From Nocardioides faecalis (GTDB lineage Bacteria; Actinomycetota; Actinomycetes; Propionibacteriales; Nocardioidaceae), in NCBI RefSeq assembly GCF_018388425.1, contig NZ_CP074406.1:1550001-1614000 (forward strand): DNA of 64,000 nucleotides. Direction: 5' to 3'. Below the pieces are notes generated by a model that saw nothing but the letters and a program-made list of their open reading frames with translations, was not told where the DNA came from and did no database searches. Within the stretch, counting starts at the first letter, position 1; every line of letters begins with the position of its first letter. The position numbers and the translations under genes were made by a program. Below, in pieces: positions 14,529-23,039 of this stretch.

Positions 14529-15778
14529 ACCCACCGGACGTGTTCAGCCCGGGACGGATCGGCCCGCTGACCCTGCGCAACCGCACCATCAAGGCGGCGA
14601 CGTACGAGGGCCTGAGCCACCGAGGCCGGGTCACGCAGGACCTGGTCGACTTCCACGTCGCCTACGCCCGCGGCGGCGTCGGGATGACGACGGTCGCGTA
14701 CTGCGCCGTGGACAAGGACGGCCGGACCGACCGGCACCAGATCCTGTGGACCGACGAGGCCATGCCCGGGCTGCGCGTGCTGACCGATGCGGTGCACGCC
14801 GAGGGCGCCGCGATCTCCGCGCAGATCGGCCACGGTGGCCCGGTCGCCGAGGCGCGCGGCAACGGCTCACCTGCCCTCGCCCCGAGCGCCCGGGTCAACG
14901 TCATCGCGATGAACAAGTCGAGGGAGGCGACCGTCGCCGACCTACGACGTATCGTCGCGGCGCACGGTCACGCCGCCCGGAAGGCAGTCGAGGCGGGCTT
15001 CGATGCCGTCGAGGTGCACCTCGGCCACAACTATCTGGCCAGCTCCTTCCTGAGCCCGAAGCTCAACCACCGCGACGACGAGTACGGCGGCGGCCTGCGC
15101 AACCGCGCGCGGCTCGCCCGCGAGGTCATGCAGGCGGTCCGCGACGCCGTCGGCGACCGGATCGCGATCATCGCGAAGTTGAACATGGACGACGGAGCGC
15201 CTGGCGGCTTCTGGCTCGACGAGGCGATTCCGGTCGCGCAGTGGCTGGAGGCGGACGGCACGCTGGACGCCCTCGAGCTGACTGCGGGCAGCTCGCTGCT
15301 CAACCCGATGTACCTCTTCAAGGGCGACGTGCCGATCGACGAGTTCGCCGGCGTCATGCCGCAGCCCATCAAGGCGGGCGTGAAGATGATCGGCCACCGC
15401 CTTCTCAAGCACTACCCCTACACCGACGGGTTCCTGCTGGAGGACGCCCGGCAGGTCCGTGCCGCCGTCGACCTGCCGATGATCCTGCTCGGGGGCGTCA
15501 CGAGCCGCGACGTCATGGACACCGCCATGGCCGGGGGCTTCGCGTTCGTCGCCATGGCGCGTGCCCTGCTGCGCGAGCCCGACCTGGTCAACCGGATCCA
15601 GGCCGACGCCGCCCGCCGGTCGCTGTGCATCCACTGCAACAAGTGCATGCCGACCAACTACACCGGCACCCGTTGCGTGCTGGTGGAACGCCGTACCTCC
15701 CGGACCGCGAGCTGGGGCAAGCCCGAGGGCTACGCCTCCTCGCCCGGTGAGTGGGACGCGTCCCACCATTCCGGATGA
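14525..15778 (+). CDS. OYE-family NADH:flavin oxidoreductase, short form
   Basis: This 417-residue protein is the FMN-binding TIM barrel of the 2,4-dienoyl-CoA reductase branch (FadH, BaiCD, BaiH). It shows the start VFSPGRIGPLTLRNR, GHNYLASSFLSPKLNHRDDEYGG and LLGGVTSR. It keeps four cysteines (368, 371, 374, 384) where that branch binds a 4Fe-4S cluster, but the spacing C-x2-C-x2-C-x9-C is shorter than the usual C-x2-C-x3-C-x11-C. The whole C-terminal FAD/NAD domain (about 230 residues) is absent. It overlaps the ligase and the next permease by 4 bp each. Reduction of an enone or dienone, as in bile-acid or steroid-ring chemistry, is plausible. Confidence 0.85.
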   Translation: MNPPDVFSPGRIGPLTLRNRTIKAATYEGLSHRGRVTQDLVDFHVAYARGGVGMTTVAYCAVDKDGRTDRHQILWTDEAMPGLRVLTDAVHAEGAAISAQIGHGGPVAEARGNGSPALAPSARVNVIAMNKSREATVADLRRIVAAHGHAARKAVEAGFDAVEVHLGHNYLASSFLSPKLNHRDDEYGGGLRNRARLAREVMQAVRDAVGDRIAIIAKLNMDDGAPGGFWLDEAIPVAQWLEADGTLDALELTAGSSLLNPMYLFKGDVPIDEFAGVMPQPIKAGVKMIGHRLLKHYPYTDGFLLEDARQVRAAVDLPMILLGGVTSRDVMDTAMAGGFAFVAMARALLREPDLVNRIQADAARRSLCIHCNKCMPTNYTGTRCVLVERRTSRTASWGKPEGYASSPGEWDASHHSG

Positions 15779-16752
15779 GGCGGTGGGAGATTCCTGCCGT
15801 GGCCCGACGCATCCTCGTTCCTCTGCTGGAGCTGCTGGCCGTCCTGTTCCTGGTCAGCGTCGGGGTGTTCCTGCTCCTCGCGCTCGTCCCCGGTGACCCG
15901 GCGGTCGCGGTCCTCGGCGAGGGACGGACACCGCAGGAGTACGAGCAGCTGCGCGAGCAGCTCGGCCTGAACGATCCGATGCTCGTCAGGTACGGCGACT
16001 GGCTCGGGGGCGTCCTGACCGGTGATCTCGGCACGTCGCTGGTCCCGCCGCAGACGAGCGTCCTCGACCGGATCGTCTCCGCGCTGCCGGTCAGCCTGGA
16101 GCTCGCGGTCCTCGGCCTCGCACTCGCGCTGCTGATCGCGGTCCCGCTCGCGATGTGGTCGGCCTACTACCAGGGCGGCCGGGTCGACCGGGCCGTCAGC
16201 GTGGCCACGTTCGCGCTGCTGTCGATGCCGTCGTTCCTGATCGGGCTGCTGCTGATCGCGGTCCTGGTGAACGCGCTCGGGCTCTTCCCGCGCAACGAGT
16301 GGGTCCGGCCCGGAGACGGCATCGCCCAGAACCTTGCCCACGCGTTCCTGCCGGCGCTGACGATCGCGCTGATGGAGGCGGCCATGTTCACCCGGATCCT
16401 GCGTGCCGACCTGGTCACCACGCTGCGGGAGGACTTCATCCTTGCCGCCCGGGCCCGGGGGATGTCGCCGATCCGGATCATGCTCAGCGACGCGCTGCGA
16501 CCCTCGTCGTTCTCGCTGGTGACCGTCCTGGGGCTGAGCATCGGCAGGCTCGTCGGCAGCACTGTCATCGTCGAGTACCTGTTCTCGCTTCCCGGGATGG
16601 GCAAGCTGGTGATCGATGCCGCCAACCAGGGCAACTACCCGGTGGTGCAGGGGGCGGTTCTTGTCATCGCCGTCATCTATGTCGCCAGCAACGCTCTGAT
16701 CGACCGTTCCTATGGCCTGCTCGACCCGAGGACCCGCCGTGCTCACGTCTGA
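15775..16752 (+). CDS. Oligopeptide/dipeptide-type ABC permease (DppB/OppB family)
   Basis: This 325-residue membrane protein has six predicted transmembrane helices and the DppB pattern: an N-terminal helix, the periplasmic block LVPGDPAVAVLGEGRTP, QLGLNDP, and the EAA coupling loop AARARGMSPIRIM. It would form the channel with the permease that follows. The ATG at 15775 overlaps the OYE stop by 4 bp, which decides the start over earlier in-frame codons. Transporters of this family also import glycosides, nickel, opines and steroid conjugates, so peptide transport should not be assumed here. Confidence 0.9.
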   Translation: MRRWEIPAVARRILVPLLELLAVLFLVSVGVFLLLALVPGDPAVAVLGEGRTPQEYEQLREQLGLNDPMLVRYGDWLGGVLTGDLGTSLVPPQTSVLDRIVSALPVSLELAVLGLALALLIAVPLAMWSAYYQGGRVDRAVSVATFALLSMPSFLIGLLLIAVLVNALGLFPRNEWVRPGDGIAQNLAHAFLPALTIALMEAAMFTRILRADLVTTLREDFILAARARGMSPIRIMLSDALRPSSFSLVTVLGLSIGRLVGSTVIVEYLFSLPGMGKLVIDAANQGNYPVVQGAVLVIAVIYVASNALIDRSYGLLDPRTRRAHV

Positions 16753-17806
16753 CCCGGCCCTGCCGGTGACCCTGCCCGCCTCCGCCCCGACCCGCGATCG
16801 CCGCAGGGCCGGTGGCCTCGTCGGCGCCGGACTGCTGGTCGGTGGGCTGGTCCTGGCGTGGTGTGCGTGGGAGATGACCTCCCTGGTGACGCTCGTGCGG
16901 GTGCTGTTGCTCGTCGCCGGGCTGTTGGTCGCGATCAACGGCCTCGGCCGTCTCGCCCAGGTCGTGTGCGGAAAGCCGGTCGACGTCGTCTTCTGGCTCG
17001 CCATGGCCTGGCTGACGCTCCTGCTGGCCGCTGCGGCGCTCGCTCCGTGGCTTCCGCTGGGCAACCACGCCGACTCGGTGGCCGGGCTGTCCTCGCCGAT
17101 CTTCGCCGAGCCCGGCGGCCTCGGCGCCGAGCACCCGCTGGGGACCAACAACTACGGCCTCGACGTGCTCTCCCGGACTGTGCACGGTGCGCGGACGTCG
17201 CTGGTCGTCGCCCTCCTTGCCGTTCTGATCGGTACCGTCGTCGGCGGTCTGGTCGGGCTGGTCTCCGGCTTCGTGCGGGGCGCCACCGACCGCGTCGTCG
17301 GCATCCTCGCCAACACTCTGCTCGCTGTGCCGCCACTGATCCTGCTCATCGCGCTCGGCACCGTCCTCGAGCCGAGTGTGCGCGCCATCGCGTTCGCGCT
17401 GTCGTTGCTCACCATCCCGAGCATGGTCCGACTCGCGCGGGCGAACACGATCACCGTCGCGCAGCGGGAGTACGTCCTGGCGGCCCGCGCGATCGGCGCG
17501 GGCCAGGTGCGGCTGATGCTGCGGGAGGTCCTGCCCAACGTCCTGCTGCCGGTGCTGTCCCTGGCGATCGTGATGATCTCGGTGCTGGTCGTGGCGGAGG
17601 CGTCGCTGTCCTTCCTGGGGATCGGCATCGAGCAGCCGGAGCCGACGTGGGGCAACATGATCGCCGAGGGGCAGGGCGGGGTCATGGAGAAGCACCCCTT
17701 CATCGTGGTCGTGCCCGGCATCTGCCTGTTCCTGACCGTGTTCTCCTTCAACCTGCTGGGGGAGAAGGCGCAGAAGCGCTGGGACCCGAGGAGCGCCAAG
17801 CTGTGA
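16739..17806 (+). CDS. ABC permease (DppC/OppC family) with extended N-terminus
   Basis: This 355-residue permease has the DppC core: HPLGTNNYGLDVLSRTVHGARTSL, the EAA loop AARAIGAGQVRLMLREVLPN, and SFLGIGIEQPEPTWGNM. Before the core are two extra hydrophobic segments (about residues 22-70), longer than the usual single N-terminal helix. The GTG at 16739 overlaps the upstream permease gene by 14 bp. It pairs with the 15775 product and is followed at once by the two ATPase genes. Confidence 0.9.
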   Translation: MLTSDPALPVTLPASAPTRDRRRAGGLVGAGLLVGGLVLAWCAWEMTSLVTLVRVLLLVAGLLVAINGLGRLAQVVCGKPVDVVFWLAMAWLTLLLAAAALAPWLPLGNHADSVAGLSSPIFAEPGGLGAEHPLGTNNYGLDVLSRTVHGARTSLVVALLAVLIGTVVGGLVGLVSGFVRGATDRVVGILANTLLAVPPLILLIALGTVLEPSVRAIAFALSLLTIPSMVRLARANTITVAQREYVLAARAIGAGQVRLMLREVLPNVLLPVLSLAIVMISVLVVAEASLSFLGIGIEQPEPTWGNMIAEGQGGVMEKHPFIVVVPGICLFLTVFSFNLLGEKAQKRWDPRSAKL

Positions 17807-18822
17807 CGTCGCCGTTCCTGGAGGTCGAGGACCTCCGTACCGTCTTCCACACGCCGCGCGGTGACGTGTGCGCCGTCGACGGCGTGTCGTTCCGCCTGAC
17901 GGCCGGCGAGACCCTCGGCCTCGTCGGTGAGTCCGGCTGCGGCAAGTCCGTGCTCGGCCGCACCGTGATGGGCTTGGTCAGCAACAGCCGTACGGCGACG
18001 GTGACCGGCTCGGTCCGCGTCGGCGGGGTGGACGTCCACGGGCTCAAGCCGAGCGAGCGTCGCCGGTTGTGGGGGCCGGAGATCGGGATGGTCTTCCAGG
18101 ACCCGATGACCTCCCTCAACCCCGTCAAGCGGATCGGCACGCATCTCACCGAGACCCTGTGCCGCCACCTCGGCTGTTCACGTTCGGAGGCCCGGAAGCG
18201 GGGCGTCGAGATGCTGCGCGAGGTGGGCATCCCCGAGGCGGCCCGTCGCATGGACCAGTACCCCCACGAGCTGTCCGGTGGCATGAGGCAGCGGGTGGTG
18301 ATCGCCATCGCGCTGGCGTGCCGACCGAGGTTGCTGATCGCCGACGAGCCCACCACGGCGCTCGACGTCACCGTGCAGAAGCAGATCCTGGACCTGCTCG
18401 CTTCGCTGGTGGCTGATCGTCACATGGCGATGATCCTGGTGAGCCACGACCTCGGCGCCGTTGCCGGGCGCACCGACCGGGTCCAGGTCATGTATGCCGG
18501 CCGCACGGTCGAGTCCGGCGCCACCGGGTCGGTCTTCGACGACGCACGGCACCCCTACACCGACGCCCTGCTGGGCTCCATCCCGCGGCTGGAGGACCCA
18601 CCGCACACGCGCCTGCGCACCATCGAGGGCACCCCGCCCGACATGGCGCGGCCGCCCGCCGGCTGCCGGTTCCGGCCGCGCTGCGCACGCGCGGAGGAGC
18701 ACTGCGGCCATGTCTCGCCGGTGCTGGCGTCCCTGCCCGCCGCGGACACACCCGGGGCGGGCGGCCGACAGGTCGCCTGCCACTACCCGATCGTGCTGGA
18801 GGGGGCGACCCGTGGCCGGTAG
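17803..18822 (+). CDS. ABC transporter ATPase (DppD/OppD family)
   Basis: This 339-residue ATPase has Walker A GESGCGKS, the Q-loop VFQDPMTSLNP, signature ELSGGMRQR, Walker B LLIADEPTTALD and the switch His in LVSHDLG. The C-terminal Opp/Dpp extension with Cys residues (GCRFRPRCARAEEHC) is present; in this family it can hold an iron-sulfur cluster. The GTG start overlaps the permease stop by 4 bp. It forms a heterodimer with the next ATPase. Confidence 0.92.
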   Translation: MTSPFLEVEDLRTVFHTPRGDVCAVDGVSFRLTAGETLGLVGESGCGKSVLGRTVMGLVSNSRTATVTGSVRVGGVDVHGLKPSERRRLWGPEIGMVFQDPMTSLNPVKRIGTHLTETLCRHLGCSRSEARKRGVEMLREVGIPEAARRMDQYPHELSGGMRQRVVIAIALACRPRLLIADEPTTALDVTVQKQILDLLASLVADRHMAMILVSHDLGAVAGRTDRVQVMYAGRTVESGATGSVFDDARHPYTDALLGSIPRLEDPPHTRLRTIEGTPPDMARPPAGCRFRPRCARAEEHCGHVSPVLASLPAADTPGAGGRQVACHYPIVLEGATRGR

Positions 18823-19798
18823 CGGTACGGCACACCTGCGGCCCTCGCAGGAGCGGGCCCTCGTCGTCGACGACCTGGTCGTCGAGTTCCCCGTCTCCGC
18901 CGGGACCGTGCACGCGGTGTCCGGTCTCAACGTCGACCTGCTGCTGGGGGAGACCCTCGGCATCCTCGGCGAGTCCGGGTGCGGCAAGTCGAGCGCTGGA
19001 CGGGCCATCATGCAGCTCCCGCCGCCGACGTCCGGGTCGGTGCGGCTGGGCGACGTGGAGCTCTCGGGGATGAGGCCGCGGGACATGAGGAAGGCACGCG
19101 CCCGCATGCAGCTGGTGCTGCAGGACCCCGTGTCCGCGCTCAACCCCCGGCGCAAGGTCAAGGACCTCGTCACCGAGGGACTCCGGATCTGGGGCTGGGG
19201 CGACCGCGACGAGGAGACCTTCGTCGACGAGCTCCTGTTGTCGGTCGGCCTCGACCCCCAGACCGTCCGGGAGCGCCGCCCCCACGAGCTCTCGGGCGGC
19301 CAGTGCCAGCGCGTGTGCATCGCCCGCGCGATCGCGGTGGACCCCGACGTGCTGATCTGCGACGAGCCGGTCTCCAGCCTGGACGTGTCGGTCCAGGCCC
19401 AGATCCTGAACCTGCTCGAGGAGGCGCGCGAGCGCGTGGGGCTGAGCATGGTCTTCATCGCCCACGACGTCGCGGTCGTCAAGAACATCAGTGATCGCGT
19501 CCTGGTGATGTACCTCGGCAAGACCTGTGAGGTGCTGCCGTCCTCGTCGCTGGAGGACGCGCGCCACCCCTACACACAGCTCCTGCTCGCCTCCGTGCCC
19601 GGGGCCGGCGGGGACGCTGCGGAGGCGCCACCGGTCGCGGTCGACCTTCCCTCACCGCTCGACCCGCCCTCGGGCTGCCGGTTCCGCACCAGGTGTCCGC
19701 TGGCGACCGAGCGCTGCGCGCTGGAAGAGCCCCAGCTCCGGGAGGTCGCCGCCGCCCAGTTCGTGGCCTGCCACCACGTGCAGGAGCTGAGCAGATGA
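18812..19798 (+). CDS. ABC transporter ATPase (DppF/OppF family)
   Basis: This 328-residue ATPase has Walker A GESGCGKS, VLQDPVSALNPRRK, signature ELSGGQCQR, Walker B LICDEPVSSLDVSVQ, the switch His in FIAHDVA and the C-terminal block SGCRFRTRCPLATERC. The signature reads GGQCQR rather than the usual GGQRQR, a mild deviation. The GTG at 18812 overlaps the preceding ATPase by 11 bp, and the stop overlaps the amidase ATG. Confidence 0.92.
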   Translation: MAGSGTAHLRPSQERALVVDDLVVEFPVSAGTVHAVSGLNVDLLLGETLGILGESGCGKSSAGRAIMQLPPPTSGSVRLGDVELSGMRPRDMRKARARMQLVLQDPVSALNPRRKVKDLVTEGLRIWGWGDRDEETFVDELLLSVGLDPQTVRERRPHELSGGQCQRVCIARAIAVDPDVLICDEPVSSLDVSVQAQILNLLEEARERVGLSMVFIAHDVAVVKNISDRVLVMYLGKTCEVLPSSSLEDARHPYTQLLLASVPGAGGDAAEAPPVAVDLPSPLDPPSGCRFRTRCPLATERCALEEPQLREVAAAQFVACHHVQELSR

Positions 19799-21204
19799 CG
19801 TACGACGACGCGATCGCCACCGCAGCGGCCATCAGGTCGGGCGAGGTGTCGGCCCGCGAGGTCGTCGAGGATGCGATCGCCCGGATCGACAAGCACGGCG
19901 CCACACTCAACGCGGTGGTCGCCGAGCGGTTCGAGCAGGCCCTGGCCGAAGTCGACGCCGGCCTGCCGGACGGTCCGCTCCACGGGGTGCCCACGCTGGT
20001 GAAGGACCTCGGCATTCAGGTCGCCGGGCTGCCGCTCACCCGCGGCAGCCGGCTGTGGGCCGGCGACGTGCAGGCGGTCGACAGCGAATTGGTCAGGCGC
20101 TATCGCGCGGCCGGGATGGTCATGCTGGGCACCACCAACAGCCCCGAGCTCGGCAAGAACGCCAGCACCGAGCCCGTCCTGCACGGTCCGACCCGGAATC
20201 CTTGGTCGTACTCCCACTCGGCGGGTGGTTCGTCGGGAGGCGCCGCGGCCGCGGTCGCGTCCGGCATGGTGCCGGTCGCCCACGGCAACGACGGTGGCGG
20301 CTCGCTCCGGATCCCCGCCTCGGCCTGCGGCCTGTTCGGGCTCAAGCCGAGCCGCGGCCGGGTGACCCCGTACCCCGTGGCGTCCAACCTGGCGGCGCCA
20401 CTCCCGGTCAACCACGTCGTCTCCCGGTCCGTGCGAGACAGCGCGCTGCTCCTCGACCTGTCGTCGGCCCCGCTTCGCGGGGACGCGCTTGCCGCGCCCA
20501 GGCCCTCGACGCCCTTCGCCGAGCAGGCGGTCCTGTCACCGGCCCGGCTCCGGATCGGGGTGGTCGACCGTCGCGCCGACGGGGGAGAGGTCTCGCCCGA
20601 GGTGGTGGCGGCCGTGCGCCGTACCGCCGCGCTCTGCGAGGAGCTCGGCCACGAGGTCGAGGAGACCGTGCTGGCCTACGACCACGAGCTGCTGATGCGC
20701 GGCTTCGGCGACCTGATGGGCGTCTCGCTCCTCGCCGACGTCACCCACCGTCTCGCTGTGCTCGGGCGCACGCTGCGCGACGACGACCTGGAGCCCTTCA
20801 CCCGGATGCTCTACGACCACTACGCGGCGACGATGACCCCCGTCCACGTGTACGACGCACTGGCGGCCGTGCAGCGGGCGGGCTGGCAGCTCGGCGAGAT
20901 GTTCGGGCGCTTCGACCTGCTGCTGACTCCCACGCTGCCGCTTCCCGTTCCCGAGCTGGGCTACCTCGACACGTCCGATCCGGTCGCGATGTGGCAGCGG
21001 GGCGGGGACTACTCGTCCTTCACCGCCGTCGCCAACGCGACCGGCATGCCGGCGATGTCGCTGCCCGCCGGGATCGACGCCGCAGGGCTGCCGGTGGGTG
21101 CGCACTTCATCGGCGACCTCGGTGCCGAGGGCACCCTCCTGGCGCTGGCCACCCAGCTCGAGGCCGCCCGGCCGTGGGAGCTGCTCGCGCCGTCGTACCG
21201 CTGA
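19795..21204 (+). CDS. Amidase (amidase signature family)
   Basis: This 469-residue enzyme has the amidase-signature catalytic triad: Lys70 (LVKDLG), cis-Ser146 in AGGSSGG and nucleophile Ser170 in GGGSLRIPAS. There is no signal peptide, so it acts in the cytosol on imported or internal amides. It is the last gene of the ligase/OYE/transporter operon, coupled to the ATPase by a 4-bp overlap, and is followed by a strong terminator. The simplest reading is that the transporter imports an amide-linked compound, the amidase releases the acid, and the ligase makes its CoA ester. GatA is excluded by the absence of gatB/gatC and by context. Confidence 0.88.
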   Translation: MTYDDAIATAAAIRSGEVSAREVVEDAIARIDKHGATLNAVVAERFEQALAEVDAGLPDGPLHGVPTLVKDLGIQVAGLPLTRGSRLWAGDVQAVDSELVRRYRAAGMVMLGTTNSPELGKNASTEPVLHGPTRNPWSYSHSAGGSSGGAAAAVASGMVPVAHGNDGGGSLRIPASACGLFGLKPSRGRVTPYPVASNLAAPLPVNHVVSRSVRDSALLLDLSSAPLRGDALAAPRPSTPFAEQAVLSPARLRIGVVDRRADGGEVSPEVVAAVRRTAALCEELGHEVEETVLAYDHELLMRGFGDLMGVSLLADVTHRLAVLGRTLRDDDLEPFTRMLYDHYAATMTPVHVYDALAAVQRAGWQLGEMFGRFDLLLTPTLPLPVPELGYLDTSDPVAMWQRGGDYSSFTAVANATGMPAMSLPAGIDAAGLPVGAHFIGDLGAEGTLLALATQLEAARPWELLAPSYR

Positions 21205-21227
21205 CGCGCGGCCCTGCAGGCCAACGC

Positions 21228-21265
21228 GAAGGAGCCCCCACCCGAGACCGGGTGGGGGCTCCTTC
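21228..21265. terminator. Strong bidirectional terminator
   Basis: A perfect 16-bp stem (GAAGGAGCCCCCACCC and its complement) with loop GAGACC lies between the convergent amidase and binding-protein genes. Confidence 0.85.
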
Positions 21266-21279
21266 GTGGTGCCTGGCGG

Positions 21280-22893
21280 TCAGCTCTTCCAGGCGTCGCC
21301 CAGGAGGAGGAGCGTCTCGGAGGTGGCCTGTACGCCGGCCACGTTGTCGTTCCAGGGGATGAAGAACGCGCCGGCGCCCATCGCGACACCGGGGATGGTC
21401 TCCTGCCAGAGCTCGTTGATCTGCTTGAGCAGGTCGGTGGACTCCTCGCCCGAGGCCGCCTGGAGCTTGTCGAGCAGGGCGTCCATCTCCGGGTTCGCGT
21501 AGCCAGACGGGTTCTGCGGCGACTTGCTGTTGAGGTTCGTCGCGAGTCGCGAGTACGGGTCCTCGTCCGGGATGCTCATGCCGGCGACCGCGATGTCGTA
21601 GTCGTGGGTGACGTAGATCCGCTCGGTCTGGTCAGCGATGTTGCGCAGCAGGTCGAGCTCGACCTCGAAGCCCACGGCCTCCAGCATCGCCTCGATGGTG
21701 ACGGCCTGCGTCTGCGACGCCTGGTCCGACTGCCCGATGTAGGTGAGCTTGCCGTCGTACCCGTCGGCCTGGGCCTCCTCCAGGAGGGCCGTCGCCTTCT
21801 CACGGTCGAAGTCCGCCGTCTCGACCTCCGCGAAGTACGGGGCGGTGGGGGAGTAGATGTTGCGTCCCGGAAGGCCGGCACCGCCGTTGACGCGCTGCGC
21901 GACGGCCTCGGGGTCGATCGCGTAGTTGATCGCCTGCCGGACCCGGACGTCGGACGCAGCGCGGCCCTCACGGTTGTTCAGCCAGTAGATGCTGCCCACG
22001 CCGTTGGGGAACATGAGGCCGCGGAATCCGTCCTTGCGTGCCTTCTCGAGCGCCTGCGGGGCACGGATGTTGGCGGCGTCGACGGTCCCGTCGGCGAGCG
22101 ACTTCACCCGGTCGTCATCGCTGGCGAGCCACACGAACCGGACGCTGTCGAGGTGAGGCTTGCCGTTCCAGTAGTCCGGGTTCGCCTTGAGCACGAGCTC
22201 CTCGGCCGGCTTGTACTCGTCGAGGATGAACGGGCCGGCGCCGATGGGCGTGAACTTGTCCGGCCCGCCCCGGTAGGCAGCCGGTGCCATGATCATGCCG
22301 GGACCGCTGGCGAGCATGTTGGGGAACGTGCTCCAGGGCTTGTGCAGGGTGAAGACGACCGTGTCGTCGCCCTGGGGCTTCATGTCCTTGATGTTGGTCG
22401 CCAGGAGCAGCGTGTTGTAGCCGGCGTTCTCCATGTAGTAGCCGACGCTGCCGACGACGGCGTTGGCGTCCAGCGGGGTGCCGTCGGAGAAGGCCGCCTC
22501 CTGGCGCAGCTTCAGCGTCCAGGTCGTGTCGTCATCGGACGTCAGCGACTCCGCGAGCCAAGGCTGGAAGGAGTTCGACTCCTGGTCGTAGCGGACGAGC
22601 ACGTCGTAGACCGCCGCGAGCGCGTTGCCGCCGGCGGCACCGTTGGGGATGGTCTTCGTGGGGTCGAGGCTGCGCGCCTCGGAGTAGTCGGCCAGGGTGA
22701 GGGTGCCACCGTCGACGGGGTCGCCGGCCTGCTGCTCGCCGACCAGGCCGGCAGCGTAGATCTCCTCCTTGCTCAGCGACGAGGGGGTCTTCTCGCCGCC
22801 GGAGCCGTCCGAGCCGGCGCATCCAGCCGCCAGCAGCGTGGTTGCCAGAAGCGCGGCGGCGACACGGTGCCGTGTCATGATGCGGTTCCTCAC
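21280..22893 (-). CDS. Extracellular solute-binding lipoprotein (family 5, Opp/Dpp type)
   Basis: This 537-residue protein has a lipoprotein signal with lipobox LAAGC (Cys25) and the family-5 fold, seen in TLTLADYSEARSLDP, AAFSDGTPLDANAVV, IGAGPFILDEYKP, LKANPDYWNGKPHLDSV and VRQAINYAIDPEAVA. It would be anchored outside the membrane and deliver ligand to the permease/ATPase set at 15775-19798, which has no other binding protein nearby. It is encoded convergently but has its own copy of the regulon box. GTG 22893 is chosen for the GGAGG upstream; ATG 22878 is an alternative. Confidence 0.92.
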   Translation of the reverse strand: MRNRIMTRHRVAAALLATTLLAAGCAGSDGSGGEKTPSSLSKEEIYAAGLVGEQQAGDPVDGGTLTLADYSEARSLDPTKTIPNGAAGGNALAAVYDVLVRYDQESNSFQPWLAESLTSDDDTTWTLKLRQEAAFSDGTPLDANAVVGSVGYYMENAGYNTLLLATNIKDMKPQGDDTVVFTLHKPWSTFPNMLASGPGMIMAPAAYRGGPDKFTPIGAGPFILDEYKPAEELVLKANPDYWNGKPHLDSVRFVWLASDDDRVKSLADGTVDAANIRAPQALEKARKDGFRGLMFPNGVGSIYWLNNREGRAASDVRVRQAINYAIDPEAVAQRVNGGAGLPGRNIYSPTAPYFAEVETADFDREKATALLEEAQADGYDGKLTYIGQSDQASQTQAVTIEAMLEAVGFEVELDLLRNIADQTERIYVTHDYDIAVAGMSIPDEDPYSRLATNLNSKSPQNPSGYANPEMDALLDKLQAASGEESTDLLKQINELWQETIPGVAMGAGAFFIPWNDNVAGVQATSETLLLLGDAWKS

Positions 22894-22953
22894 TGATCCT
22901 CCAAGTAGGTCGGGCCGGGGACCGTCGAAGACCGGCCGAGTGTGTCTCGCGTC

Positions 22954-23004
22954 ACGCTAGGAGTGCGTGAGTCCGCCGCTCCGGTGCTATCCCGCTCACC
23001 GGGA
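22954..23004 (-). promoter_or_regulatory. Regulon box 5 upstream of the binding-protein gene
   Basis: On the minus strand TCCCGGTGAGCGGGA (23004-22990) matches the island box with one break in its palindrome. TAGCGT at 22959-22954 lies 30 bp downstream and fits a -10 element. The remaining leader of about 60 nt holds a normal ribosome site. Confidence 0.6.
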
Positions 23005-23039
23005 TGCGTAGCGCGTCTCCCGCCCGACGGAACCAGCCC

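Noticed and set aside
15775-19798. Dedicated peptide transporter (dpp/opp)
   Set aside because: The family is certain, but the operon partners argue for a non-peptide ligand, so no dpp or opp gene symbols were given.
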